From an uncultured Olsenella sp. (GTDB lineage Bacteria; Actinomycetota; Coriobacteriia; Coriobacteriales; Atopobiaceae): 64,000 nt of DNA. The stretch lies in contig UQIF01000001.1 of NCBI GenBank assembly GCA_900540955.1, positions 1 through 64,000 on the forward strand, given 5' to 3'. A program made the translations under genes and the position numbers. The stretch's first letter is position 1. Every line of letters starts with the position of its first letter. Under the pieces are notes generated by a model that worked only from the letters and a program-made list of their open reading frames with translations, searched no databases and was not told where the DNA came from. Below, in pieces: positions 1 to 9,551 of the stretch.

Positions 1-2
1 AG

Positions 3-167
3 GTCATGGAGATCGACCTCGACCGTCGTCGCATCTCCCTGTCCATGAAGGCCGCCGCCGAGACCCTCGGCACCGAGGTTGAGGTCAAGCCTCTCCCCGA
101 GTCCGAGAAGCCGGCTGAGGCTGAGGAGGCCGTCGAGGTCGAGGCCGAGGAGACCGTCGAGGAGTAG
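3..167 (+). CDS. rpsA: 30S ribosomal protein S1, C-terminal end (partial)
   Basis: Only the last 54 codons are in the window; the gene enters from the left edge in the frame that starts at base 3 and stops with TAG at 165-167. The visible part reads VMEIDLDRRRISLSMKAA, the typical end of an S1 (OB-fold) RNA-binding repeat. It is followed by a Glu/Ala/Val-rich acidic tail, as in many actinobacterial S1 proteins. S1 binds mRNA on the small ribosomal subunit. A strong intrinsic terminator follows at 197-229. The identification rests on the end of one repeat and the tail, so another multi-S1-domain protein is possible but less likely. Confidence 0.8.
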   Translation, partial: VMEIDLDRRRISLSMKAAAETLGTEVEVKPLPESEKPAEAEEAVEVEAEETVEE

Positions 168-196
168 CTCCTCCGGATTCCCGCATTGTGCAGCAT

Positions 197-229
197 AAAG
201 ACCGTCCGCTTAGCGCGGGCGGTCTTTTT
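197..229 (+). terminator. Intrinsic terminator of rpsA
   Basis: A GACCGTCCGC / GCGGGCGGTC stem (200-209 with 215-224, one G-T pair) is followed by TTTTT. An A-run before the left arm could allow some activity on the other strand. Confidence 0.85.
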
Positions 230-318
230 ATGTGCCAAAAGATAGCTAAAACAAAATTCATTGATATTGCTTACGACAAGGAATTAATCTTCATATCCAT
301 ATAGAAATTTATGTTTCT

Positions 319-380
319 TCGAACGGTAGCTTAATGTCGGTAAACATACACTCTATACCGTTTACAGGCAGGTGAACGAC
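319..380 (+). promoter_or_regulatory. Leader element L1 upstream of the decayed binding-protein copy
   Basis: This AT-rich stretch aligns with 891-948 upstream of the intact gene. Shared blocks in order are TCGAACG, TCGGT, CCGTTTAC, then GG..GG.GAACG. It lies about 125 bases before the pseudogene start, compared with about 150 for the second copy. The arrangement suggests that promoter, leader and gene start were duplicated together. No obvious -35/-10 pair stands out. The rest of 235-500 is AT-rich and holds no convincing gene. Confidence 0.5.
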
Positions 381-505
381 TATATTCTTTACCAGTTATT
401 ACAAGAAAGTTTGATTGATATCCTCTGCCTAATATTGAATCCTAAGAAGCGTGCTCCTGTGGATGCGCGACACGAGTTTTCTTGCGCACGACAAACAAGA
501 AAGAC

Positions 506-750
506 ATGACCATGACTAGTTCCATCTCGCGTCGCAACTTCCTCAAGGGCAGCGTCGCCACTGCCGTCGCCTCGCTCTCGGCCTGCGGCGGCTCTGATGG
601 CGGAGACTCCGCCGACGGCTCAAAGAAGAAGATCGTCCGCTGGGGCCAAGGCAACCCGAAGCTCGGCCTGGACATGCAGTAGTCTACGAACTCCGGCTCG
701 TCCAACGTCTCCGACCCCGTCTTCGAGTCCCTTCTGCGCTGGACCGAGGA
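506..750 (+). pseudogene. Truncated 5' copy of peptide-binding lipoprotein gene
   Basis: From ATG 506 (or 512) the translation begins MTMTSSISRRNFLKG, a Tat-type twin-arginine signal, then a lipobox ending SACGG. It matches the N-terminus of the intact gene at 1102 almost residue for residue. A TAG at 680-682 replaces the AAG (Lys) codon of the intact gene. In-frame similarity continues past the stop (STNSGSS, then FESLLRWTEE) and ends abruptly near base 750, where unrelated sequence begins. It is therefore a duplicated gene start that was cut off and then acquired a nonsense change. A short secreted lipopeptide of about 58 residues could still be made, but that is speculative. Confidence 0.85.
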
Positions 751-835
751 GACAGGGGAGAGAAGGACCGGGAAAGAAACCCGCTGGCGGCGGCGTACCG
801 AATTACGCGAATCATCCGATTAAGCGTAAATCGGG

Positions 836-854
836 TTATCGCCTAAAGCGATAA
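836..854 (+). other. Small hairpin between the decayed and intact copies
   Basis: TTATCGC (836-842) and GCGATAA (848-854) form a perfect 7-bp stem with a five-base loop. No T-tract follows. The surrounding 751-890 holds no gene and does not resemble the duplicated sequence. Confidence 0.4.
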
Positions 855-890
855 GCAGTCATCGCTATGTGGCCACTACATATTGTGGAA

Positions 891-950
891 TCGAACGCAT
901 AACATCGGTTAAGACACAAGCGATGCCGTTTACGGGTCGGCGAACGGCAT
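891..950 (+). promoter_or_regulatory. Leader element L2 of the peptide importer operon
   Basis: This is the second copy of the element at 319-380. Here the 3' part is a perfect inverted repeat, ATGCCGTT (923-930) and AACGGCAT (943-950), around a 12-base spacer; in L1 the matching arms have decayed. It lies about 150 bases before the start codon at 1102. It could be an operator for a dimeric repressor or an RNA leader hairpin; the sequence alone does not decide. Confidence 0.5.
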
Positions 951-1101
951 GGTTTGTTGCGAATTGGCGGCACGGCTGTTAATCGATGTAACAAATACAG
1001 CCGGTTAGTTAGCCAAACTTAATAATCATCTGGTCCTAAAAATTGGTTAGCTGAGGCTGACGCGTAAGCCGATGGGTGACCGCAAAACGAAAGGCTCCAA
1101 C

Positions 1102-2727
1102 ATGACGAACGTCATCTCTCGTCGCAACTTCCTCAAGGGCAGCGTTGCCACGGCCGCTGTCGCCTCCCTCGCCGCATGCGGCTCCTCCTCCGACGACGCC
1201 TCCTCCGACGGCGGCGCAAAGAAGAAGGTCCTGCGCTGGGGCCAGCCCAACGCCAAGCTCGGCCTGGACATGCAGAAGTCCACGAACTCCGGCTCCTCTT
1301 CGATCTCCGAGTCCATCTTTGAGGCCCCGCTTCGCTGGACCGAGGACAACGAGCTTGTACCGTGCCTGCTCACCGAGGTCCCGACCTTCGAGGCGGATGG
1401 CGTCACGCTGCACTGCACCCTCAAGGACAACATCAAGTGCCACGACGGCTCCACGCTGACCGCCAACGACGTCAAGTACACCTTCGAGCGCATGTTCACC
1501 CCGTCCACCGGCGCCAAGTCGACCTACATGTACGACCGCATCAAGGGCGCGGCCGAGATGCTCGCCGGCACCGCCACCGAGCTCGAGGGCTTGACCGTCG
1601 AGGACGACACCCACTTCACCTTCGTCCTCACCGATCCCATGGCCTCCTTCGTGAACAACCTGGGCATCTCCTACGCCCAGATCTTCCCGAAGGCCGCCTG
1701 CGAGGCCGCCGGCGACAAGTGGGGCTGGGGCACCGACTGCGTCGGCACCGGCAAGTACAAGGTCAGCTCCAACGACGACACCACCGAGATCGTCCTCGAG
1801 AAGTTCGCCGACTACCACGACGGCGAGCCCGCACTCGACGAGATTGACGTCATCTACTACGACGACAACAACACCAAGCTGATGGCCTTCAAGAACGGTG
1901 ACATCGACTGGTGCGACCTGTCCCCCGACCTTCTTGCCCAGTACAAGTCCGACCCCGACGTCAAGGATCTCATCACCATGTACGAGACCCTCGGCGTGCA
2001 CTTCGTGAACCTGAACCTCGACTCCGAAAACCTTAAGGACCCGAAGGTCCGCGAGGCGCTTTCCCTGGCCATCGACCGCCAGGCGCTCATTGACAATACC
2101 CTCTCCGGCGCGGGCATCCCCGCGGGCTGCTGGCTCGCCCCGCAGACCCCGGGCCACGACGACTCCGCGGTGCTCGAGTACGACCCCGAGAAGGCCAAGC
2201 AGCTGCTCCAGGAGGCCGGCGTCTCCAACCTCACCCTCGACTGCAAGGTCCGCAAGGGCCAGTACGAGAAGTACATGACGGTCGTGCAGTCCTACTGGAA
2301 GGAGATCGGCGTCACGATGAACCTCTCCGTCGAGGACAGCGGCGTCTGGTCCTCCGACTGGGCCGACGGCAACCTCGAGGTCACCGCGCTCGGCTGGTAC
2401 CCGCTCTACGCCGACGCCGACAACCACATGTACACCTACTTCTACAGCGGAAACGCCGCAAAGAAGTCCTCGTTCTACAACAACCCCGAGGTCGACGACC
2501 TTCTTTCCCGCGCCCGCGTGTCCCAGGACCCCGATGAGCGCGCCGAGCTCTACAAGCAGGCCGACAACATCATCGTCCACGAGGATTGGGCAACCATCCC
2601 GCTGTTCTGGCCCGAGGGCACCTTCGTGGCGAAGTCCTACGTCAAGAACGCCAAGGTCGGCAACCTGATCTACCACTTCTTCGACCTCGACGTCGACACC
2701 TCGGACCCGAACTACGCAATTGGCTAA
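1102..2727 (+). CDS. Oligopeptide ABC transporter substrate-binding lipoprotein (SBP_bac_5)
   Basis: This is the extracytoplasmic binding lipoprotein of an Opp/Dpp-type importer, about 541 residues, normal for the family. The start is ATG 1102, with AAAGG about seven bases upstream; an earlier in-frame ATG at 1072 lacks a ribosome site. The N-terminus carries a twin-arginine signal (SRRNFLKG), a short hydrophobic run and the lipobox LAAC, so export by Tat and lipid anchoring are likely. The body shows family-5 binding-protein signatures such as LKDNIKCHDGS, TANDVKYTFERM and DPKVREALSLAIDRQ. Permease and ATPase genes follow in the same direction, with a hairpin in between that may help this mRNA accumulate. 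Peptide substrate is inferred from the family. Confidence 0.93.
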   Translation: MTNVISRRNFLKGSVATAAVASLAACGSSSDDASSDGGAKKKVLRWGQPNAKLGLDMQKSTNSGSSSISESIFEAPLRWTEDNELVPCLLTEVPTFEADGVTLHCTLKDNIKCHDGSTLTANDVKYTFERMFTPSTGAKSTYMYDRIKGAAEMLAGTATELEGLTVEDDTHFTFVLTDPMASFVNNLGISYAQIFPKAACEAAGDKWGWGTDCVGTGKYKVSSNDDTTEIVLEKFADYHDGEPALDEIDVIYYDDNNTKLMAFKNGDIDWCDLSPDLLAQYKSDPDVKDLITMYETLGVHFVNLNLDSENLKDPKVREALSLAIDRQALIDNTLSGAGIPAGCWLAPQTPGHDDSAVLEYDPEKAKQLLQEAGVSNLTLDCKVRKGQYEKYMTVVQSYWKEIGVTMNLSVEDSGVWSSDWADGNLEVTALGWYPLYADADNHMYTYFYSGNAAKKSSFYNNPEVDDLLSRARVSQDPDERAELYKQADNIIVHEDWATIPLFWPEGTFVAKSYVKNAKVGNLIYHFFDLDVDTSDPNYAIG

Positions 2728-2762
2728 GTTTTTGATTAGCTTTTCATCGTAATATAAGGGAC

Positions 2763-2790
2763 GTCCCGACCGTCATAGTGCGGCCGGGAC
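2763..2790 (+). other. Intergenic hairpin between binding protein and permease genes
   Basis: GTCCCGACCG (2763-2772) pairs with CGGCCGGGAC (2781-2790) with one mismatch. No T-run follows, so it is more likely an mRNA-stabilising or partial-termination structure of the kind often found after binding-protein genes. The role is inference. Confidence 0.5.
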
Positions 2791-2864
2791 GCTCCCAGTT
2801 TATGTAAGGCGGCGCGCAGGGCCCCATCCGGCCCCTGTGCCGTCGCGAGGAGAAAGGACCAGGG

Positions 2865-3800
2865 ATGAGAGATTATCTCATCAAGAGGATCTTGCTGGCG
2901 CTGGGCGTCATCTTCGCCATCAGCGCCATCACGTTCTTCGTGCTCAACATCGTGCCGGGCGACCCTGTGCGCGTCATGGTGGGCGACATGGCCGACGAGG
3001 CCACAATCCAGCGCGTCCGCGAGCAGATGGGCCTGAACAAGCCCGTCCTCGAGCAGTACGCCAACTGGCTCACCAACATGCTGCACGGCGACTTCGGCAC
3101 GTCCTACACCCAGCGCAAGGCGGTTGTCACGCTCATGGGCCAGGCCTTCGGCACCACGGTCAAGGTCGCGGCCTTCGCCTACGTCTTCGCTCTGGCCCTG
3201 GGCCTTGTCGTGGGCGTCGTCGCGGCCGTCAACCACGGGCGCGCGGCCGACCGTATCCTCATGGCGCTGTCCATCTTCGGCATCAGCGCGCCGTCGTTCT
3301 GGATGGCCGTCATCCTGCAGATCGTCTTTGCACTCACGCTCAAGTGGTTCCCGCTGTCGGGCATCAAGACCTGGCAGGCGTTCGTCTTGCCGACGGTCGC
3401 GCTCGGCGTGCGCTATGCCGCCTCGATCGCCCGAGTGACCCGCACCTCTATGCTCGAGGTCCTCTCGCAGGACTTCATGCGCACGGCCGAGGCCAAGGGC
3501 ATCAGCAAGTGGGTCATCATCTTGAAGCACGGCCTGCGCAACGCCCTCATCCCCATCATCACCATCGCGGGCACCCAGCTCGGCGACATCTTCACCGGCT
3601 CCATCCTGATCGAGTCGATCTTCGCCATGCCGGGCATGGGCAAGCTCCTGCTCGACGCCATCAACGCCCGCGACCTGCCGCTCATCCAGGGCGGCGTCAT
3701 GTACATCGCGCTCATCTGCGTCGTCGTCTACCTCGTGGTCGACATCCTCTACGGCGTCGCCGACCCGCGCATCCGACTCGGAGAGGAGGCGGCTGAGTAA
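2865..3800 (+). CDS. Peptide ABC transporter permease, DppB/OppB type
   Basis: Inner-membrane permease of 311 residues. The N-terminal helix runs into NIVPGDPVRVM, the hallmark of DppB/OppB proteins, followed by a loop with REQMGLNKPVLEQY and further hydrophobic segments. The ATPase-coupling EAA loop is visible as EAKGISKWVIILKHGLRNAL near residue 205. A GGAGAAAGGA ribosome site precedes ATG 2865. The stop overlaps the next start by one base (TAATG at 3800), indicating translational coupling with the second permease. Confidence 0.95.
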   Translation: MRDYLIKRILLALGVIFAISAITFFVLNIVPGDPVRVMVGDMADEATIQRVREQMGLNKPVLEQYANWLTNMLHGDFGTSYTQRKAVVTLMGQAFGTTVKVAAFAYVFALALGLVVGVVAAVNHGRAADRILMALSIFGISAPSFWMAVILQIVFALTLKWFPLSGIKTWQAFVLPTVALGVRYAASIARVTRTSMLEVLSQDFMRTAEAKGISKWVIILKHGLRNALIPIITIAGTQLGDIFTGSILIESIFAMPGMGKLLLDAINARDLPLIQGGVMYIALICVVVYLVVDILYGVADPRIRLGEEAAE

Positions 3801-4753
3801 TGGCACTTCTTTCCAGCGACAAGAACGATTCCAAGGTCAAGGAGACCGAGCGCGTCGCCGCCGAGGCCGCCCAGACCATCGACGCCGGCAAGCCCGGCGC
3901 AAAGAAGCGCGCCCAGAGCTACTGGGCCGTTTCGTGGAACATCTTCAAGAAGAACAGGCTCGGCATGCTCTGCCTGGTGGTCGTGGGCATCCTGTGCCTC
4001 GTCGCCATCCTCGCGCCGCTCCTGGCGCCCTACGACCCCGATGCCCAGGAGATCACGAACATGCTCAAGGCCCCCGGCGGCGCCCACCTCTTCGGCACCG
4101 ACGAGTACGGCCGCGACGTCTTGTCCCGCGTCATCTACGGCTGCCGCATCAGCCTGTCGGTCGGCGTCGTCTCACAGGCCATCGCGCTTGTGATCGGCTT
4201 CGCCGCCGGCGTCTGCGCCGGCTACTTCGGCGGCAAGGTCGACGCCGTGATCTCCTTCGTGATCCAGGTCTTCTCAAGCTTCCCGTTCCTGCTCTTTGCC
4301 ATCGTCGTGATGTTCGCCATGGGCCCCGGCCTCGTGAATCTCTACGTGGCGCTCGGCCTTCTGGGCTGGACCTCGACCGCCCGCCTCATCCGCGGCGACG
4401 TCATGCGCCTCAAGGGCTCCGAGTACATCCAGAGCTGCATCCTGTCCGGCGGAAAGCCCCTGCGCATCATCATGAAGCACTTGCTGCCCAACTGCGTCTC
4501 GACCCTCATCGTCGTCTCCACCCTGGGCATCCCGAGCGCCATCCTGTCCGAGGCGTCGCTCTCGTTCCTCGGCCTCGGCGTCCAGCCGCCGATGAGCTCC
4601 TGGGGCCAGATGATCTCCGCCTCCCAGCCCTATATCCAGACGAGCACGTACTACTCCGTGATCCCGGGCATCGCCATCATCATCACGGTCATGGCCTTCA
4701 ACCTGCTCGGCGACGCGCTGCGCGACGCCCTCGACCCCAAGATGCGCTCCTAA
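3800..4753 (+). CDS. Peptide ABC transporter permease, DppC/OppC type
   Basis: Second permease of the importer, 317 residues. A hydrophilic Lys/Ala-rich N-terminal extension of about 45 residues precedes FKKNRLGMLCL and the first membrane helix. The periplasmic block HLFGTDEYGRDVLSRVIYG is diagnostic of OppC/DppC, and the coupling loop reads LKGSEYIQSCILSGGKPLR. It ends with the conserved LGDALRDALDPK. Its start overlaps the previous stop by one base, and an AGGAGGGAG site in the short gap after it serves the first ATPase gene. Confidence 0.95.
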   Translation: MALLSSDKNDSKVKETERVAAEAAQTIDAGKPGAKKRAQSYWAVSWNIFKKNRLGMLCLVVVGILCLVAILAPLLAPYDPDAQEITNMLKAPGGAHLFGTDEYGRDVLSRVIYGCRISLSVGVVSQAIALVIGFAAGVCAGYFGGKVDAVISFVIQVFSSFPFLLFAIVVMFAMGPGLVNLYVALGLLGWTSTARLIRGDVMRLKGSEYIQSCILSGGKPLRIIMKHLLPNCVSTLIVVSTLGIPSAILSEASLSFLGLGVQPPMSSWGQMISASQPYIQTSTYYSVIPGIAIIITVMAFNLLGDALRDALDPKMRS

Positions 4754-4765
4754 GGAGGGAGAACC

Positions 4766-5848
<1,083 letters not shown>

Positions 5849-5851
5849 ACC

Positions 5852-6880
5852 ATGTCCAAGGACGCACAGAACAACGACGTGGTGCTCAAGGTCGAGCACC
5901 TCACCAAGCACTATCCCATCAAGAAGGGCCTCTTTGGCAAGTCCGGCGCCTGCGTGCACGCGCTCGAGGACGCCTCCTTTGAGGTGCACCGCGGCGAGAC
6001 CTTCGCCATCGTCGGCGAGTCCGGCTGCGGCAAGTCGACCACGGGCAAGTGCATCCTGCGCCTGACCGAGCCCACCTCCGGCGAGGTCTGGCTCGACGGC
6101 GAGGACTTCACCAAGCTCAAGGGCGACGACCTCACCCGCGCCCGCCAGCAGATGAAGCTCATCTTCCAGGACCCCTACTCCTCGCTCAACCCCCGCATGA
6201 CCGTGGCCGACATCATCGCCGAGCCCATCGACATCGCGGGCACCTACAAGACGCGCGAGGAGCGCGACGCCCGCGTCGAGGAGATCATGCAGGCCGTCGG
6301 CCTCGACCTCGCGTTCAAGTACCGCTACCCGCATGAGTTCTCCGGCGGCCAGCGCCAGCGCATCGGCATCGCCCGCGCCATCGTGCTCGAGCCGCAGATC
6401 GTCGTGTGCGACGAGCCTGTGAGCGCGCTGGACGTCTCGGTCCAGGCCAAGGTCATCAACCTGCTTGAGGAGCTGCAGGAGAAGCTGGGCCTCTCCTACA
6501 TCTTCATCAGCCACGACCTCAGCGTGGTCAAGCACATCTCCGACACCGTCATGGTCATGTATCTCGGCCATACGATGGAGCTCGCGAGCAAGGACGAGCT
6601 GTTCGCCGAGCCGCTGCACCCCTACACCAAGGCCCTTCTCGACGTCATCCCGCGCATCCGCCACGAGCGCATCCAGGACAAGAAGATCCTTGAGGGCGAT
6701 GTCCCCTCGCCGACAAACCCGCCCGCCGGCTGCGTATTCCACACCCGCTGCGCGCACTGCATGAAGGTGTGCTGCGAGCGCGAGCCCGAGATGCGCGAGG
6801 TCAAGCCGGGCCACAAGTGCGCCTGCCACTTGTTCGACGAGGGGCTCACCGACGAGGAGAAGGCGCCCGTCGCGATCTAG
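5852..6880 (+). CDS. Peptide ABC transporter ATP-binding protein, DppF/OppF type
   Basis: Second ATPase, 342 residues, starting three bases after the previous stop. Motifs: Walker A GESGCGKST, Q-loop FQDPYSSLNPRMT (the OppF/DppF form), signature FSGGQRQR, Walker B IVVCDEPVSALD and switch His in FISHD. The C-terminus has PAGCVFHTRCAHCMKVCC, the cysteine cluster of the oligopeptide-ATPase C-terminal domain. It completes a five-gene importer. A long hairpin with no poly-T tail follows at 6893-6996. Confidence 0.95.
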   Translation: MSKDAQNNDVVLKVEHLTKHYPIKKGLFGKSGACVHALEDASFEVHRGETFAIVGESGCGKSTTGKCILRLTEPTSGEVWLDGEDFTKLKGDDLTRARQQMKLIFQDPYSSLNPRMTVADIIAEPIDIAGTYKTREERDARVEEIMQAVGLDLAFKYRYPHEFSGGQRQRIGIARAIVLEPQIVVCDEPVSALDVSVQAKVINLLEELQEKLGLSYIFISHDLSVVKHISDTVMVMYLGHTMELASKDELFAEPLHPYTKALLDVIPRIRHERIQDKKILEGDVPSPTNPPAGCVFHTRCAHCMKVCCEREPEMREVKPGHKCACHLFDEGLTDEEKAPVAI

Positions 6881-6892
6881 CGCTAACCTGGG

Positions 6893-6996
6893 GGCTCCGG
6901 TCCTCCTGCCCAAGCTCGACAGTCCTGCTCGCGCGGAGGAGACGTTTAGTCTCCTCCGGCTCGTGCGGAACTCACTTGGGCAGGAGGACCGGAGCC
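6893..6996. repeat. Long nested hairpin element A1 with conserved inner block
   Basis: Outer arms at 6893-6914 and 6975-6996 are perfect 22-base reverse complements. Inside is a block shared with element A2: left part ACAGTCCTGCTCGCGCGG, right part CCGGCTCGTGCGGAACT. Inside that is an apical helix GGAGGAGAC-GTTTA-GTCTCCTCC (6935-6957). The left and right parts of the inner block also pair with each other imperfectly, with regularly spaced mismatches, giving one tall hairpin. No T-run follows. It lies between the importer operon and pepT. Confidence 0.8.
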
Positions 6997-7080
6997 TGGA
7001 GTGTCCTCGACGCGCGGCGGGCGCCTTCGCCGGCGGCCACTGCGTGCTAGTTACGGAAAAATAGGAAAGAAGATATTTGT

Positions 7081-8319
7081 ATGTCTGATGTTCTTGATAG
7101 GTTTCTGAGGTATTGCGCGGTGCCGTCCCAGTCCAATCCCTTGACGGCAGACAAGGTTCCCTCGACGCCTGAGCAGTTCGACATCGCCAACGTGATCGCC
7201 GACGACCTGCGCGAGCTCGGCGCCGAGGACGTCGAGGTCGACGAGCACGCCTACGTGACGGCCCACTGGCCCGCGTCGGCAGGCTCCGAGGACAAGCCCT
7301 GCCTGGGCTTCTGCTGCCACATCGACACCGCCTGGCAGAGCGTCGGTAGCCCCGTGCACCCCGAGGTCAAGCACTACGAGGGCGGCAAGCTCGTCATCGG
7401 ACGGGACCGTAACGGACGCGAGGTCGCGGTCTCGCCCGAGACCAACCCGCGCCTTGCGCAGATGGTCGGCTACGACATCGTGACCACTGACGGCACCTCG
7501 CTGCTCGGCGGCGACGACAAGACCGGCGACGCCGCGGTCGTGAGCCTGCTCGCGCGCCTGAAGGCCGACCCGACGCTTGCGCACCCGCGCCTCGCCGTCT
7601 CGTTCGTTCCCGACGAGGAGATCGGCCACGGCGCCGCCCTTCTTGACCTCAAGAAGTTCGGGGCCGACTTCGGCTACACCATCGACGGCGGCCCGCTCGG
7701 CGAGTTCTGCTACGAGACCTTCAACGCTGCCGAGGCCAAGGTGCGCGCCCGCGGCCTTTCTTGCCACACGGGCACGGCCAAGGGCATGATGATCAACGCC
7801 TCCGAGGCCATCATGCGCTTCCACCAGCTCCTTCCCGCCGCCGAGCGCCCTGAGTACACCGAGGGCTACGACGGCTTCTTCTACCTCGAGCGCATGAGCG
7901 GCGACTGCGAGGCGGCGTCTGCCGATTACCTCATCCGCGACCACGACCAGGCCCAGGTCGAGCGCCGCAAGGACCTCATGCGCCGCGCGGTCGAGATGGT
8001 CAACGAGCAGATCGGCGACGACGTGCTCACCATTCAGATCGAGGACCAGTATCACAACCTCGCCGACGTCGTCACGCTGCCCGAGAACGCGCACCTGGTC
8101 GAGAACGCCCGCAAGGCCTACGATTCGATCGGCTGTCAGATGGAGTGCGTCCCCATGCGCGGGGGCACCGACGGCTCGCAGCTCTCGTTCCGCGGGTTCC
8201 CGTGCGCGAACCTCTCGGGCTGTTACTACAACGCCCACGGCGTCCGCGAGTTCGTGCCCGTGCCGGAGCTCGAGGCGCTTGTCGACATCCTCGAGCACCT
8301 CGTCGCCCTTTACGCGTAA
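7081..8319 (+). CDS. pepT: Peptidase T (tripeptide aminopeptidase, M20B)
   Basis: Cytosolic zinc aminopeptidase that removes the N-terminal residue from tripeptides; 412 residues, usual length. Metal-site motifs of the M20B family are in order: FCCHIDTAW, LLGGDDKTG, the catalytic VPDEEIGHG, the IDGGPLGE ligand segment, MRGGTDGSQLSF and the last histidine in YYNAHGVREF. ATG 7081 has AAAGAAG upstream. Placement just after the oligopeptide importer and before another aminopeptidase gene supports a role in breaking down imported peptides. Confidence 0.93.
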   Translation: MSDVLDRFLRYCAVPSQSNPLTADKVPSTPEQFDIANVIADDLRELGAEDVEVDEHAYVTAHWPASAGSEDKPCLGFCCHIDTAWQSVGSPVHPEVKHYEGGKLVIGRDRNGREVAVSPETNPRLAQMVGYDIVTTDGTSLLGGDDKTGDAAVVSLLARLKADPTLAHPRLAVSFVPDEEIGHGAALLDLKKFGADFGYTIDGGPLGEFCYETFNAAEAKVRARGLSCHTGTAKGMMINASEAIMRFHQLLPAAERPEYTEGYDGFFYLERMSGDCEAASADYLIRDHDQAQVERRKDLMRRAVEMVNEQIGDDVLTIQIEDQYHNLADVVTLPENAHLVENARKAYDSIGCQMECVPMRGGTDGSQLSFRGFPCANLSGCYYNAHGVREFVPVPELEALVDILEHLVALYA

Positions 8320-8376
8320 TAGTGGAAGACAGTCCGTTCATCATTCGAGTCACCAGAGTCGTTAAGGAGAAAACCA

Positions 8377-9438
8377 ATGGACCTCATGCTCGATTCGATC
8401 GATCCTTCTGAGCTCAAGCGCCTGCTTCGCGAGTGCGTCGAGGTGGACAGCCCCGTGAGCTACTACCCCGAGATCCACGCCTGGCTCGGCGACACCCTCT
8501 CCGAGATGGGCTACGAGATGTACACCGATTCCCGCCGCTGCGCCTACGTGCGCGTTCCCGGCGCCGACTCGAGCAAAACCGTCCTTCTTGGCGCGCACCT
8601 CGACACCATCGGCCTCATCGTCCGCGGCTTCAACGCCGACGGCACCCTGCGCGTGCGCCAGCTCGGCGGCATCAACTACCACAGCATCGAGGGCGAGACC
8701 TGCTCTATCCTGTGCCGCGACGGCTCCGCGATCGCCGGCCAGGTCATCTGCGAGAAGCACTCCGTCCACGTCTTCGAGGACGCCCGCACCGAGACCCGCG
8801 ACGAGAACCACATGTTCGTCTCGGTCATCGGCGACGTGAAGACCCCCGACGACGCCCGCGCGCTCGGCATCACCGAGGGCGCCATCATCGGCATCGACCC
8901 GCACTACGAGGAGTTCGACAACGGCTACATCGTGAGCCGCCACATCGACGACAAGGCCGCCGTCGCGGTCCTTCTCGACATCCTCGCATGGCTCAAGTCC
9001 TCCGGCCAGAAGCCCGCCTTTGACACCGTCTTCGCGTTCCCCATCAACGAGGAGATCGGCCAGGGCGGCGCGTGGGTGCCCAGGGACGTCGACGAGTACG
9101 TGGCCGTCGACATCACGCTCGTGGGCCCCGACTACGACTCCGACGAGCACAACGTGGGCATCATCACTTCCGACGCCAAGGGTCCCTACGACTGGGAGCT
9201 CACGAACACCCTCATCGCCTGCGCCGAGGAGGCCTGCGACGACCAGAAGTGGAACACCCAGGTCTGCTTCCACTACTCGACCGACGCGAACGCCGGCTTC
9301 AACAACGCCAACGACGTCGCCTGCGCCGCGTTCGGCATGGCGTGCATGAACACCCACGGCCGCGAGCGCTGCCACGTCGACGCGATCGTCGAGACCGAGA
9401 AGCTCGCCCGCGCGTACGTGATGGGCATCGGCCGCTAA
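8377..9438 (+). CDS. M42-family metallo-aminopeptidase
   Basis: 353-residue M42 (glutamyl/leucyl aminopeptidase, FrvX/PepA-like) enzyme. Two-metal ligands are visible: GAHLDTIG, the bridging Asp in SRHIDDKAA, the catalytic pair in INEEIGQGG, the Asp in VAVDI, and the final His in NTHGRERCH. The inserted domain typical of M42 lies around residues 75-165. Start ATG 8377 has a clear AAGGAGA about nine bases upstream. It follows pepT by 57 bases, probably co-transcribed. Exact residue preference cannot be read from sequence. Confidence 0.9.
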   Translation: MDLMLDSIDPSELKRLLRECVEVDSPVSYYPEIHAWLGDTLSEMGYEMYTDSRRCAYVRVPGADSSKTVLLGAHLDTIGLIVRGFNADGTLRVRQLGGINYHSIEGETCSILCRDGSAIAGQVICEKHSVHVFEDARTETRDENHMFVSVIGDVKTPDDARALGITEGAIIGIDPHYEEFDNGYIVSRHIDDKAAVAVLLDILAWLKSSGQKPAFDTVFAFPINEEIGQGGAWVPRDVDEYVAVDITLVGPDYDSDEHNVGIITSDAKGPYDWELTNTLIACAEEACDDQKWNTQVCFHYSTDANAGFNNANDVACAAFGMACMNTHGRERCHVDAIVETEKLARAYVMGIGR

Positions 9439-9551
9439 GGCTGTTTGACCGCGGGGGAGTAGAGCCTCCCCGCTTTGGGTAAAACTAGAGCGTTAATTCG
9501 GGCGCGGCGGTCCTGCCGCGCCTTTGCATGGAACTCGAAAGGACTCGCCTC

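Noticed and set aside
6915..6974. Inner block of A1 considered as a tRNA-like or T-box element
   Set aside because: No T-arm GTTCRA, no CCA-pairing box, and no specifier or terminator; it does not fold as a cloverleaf.
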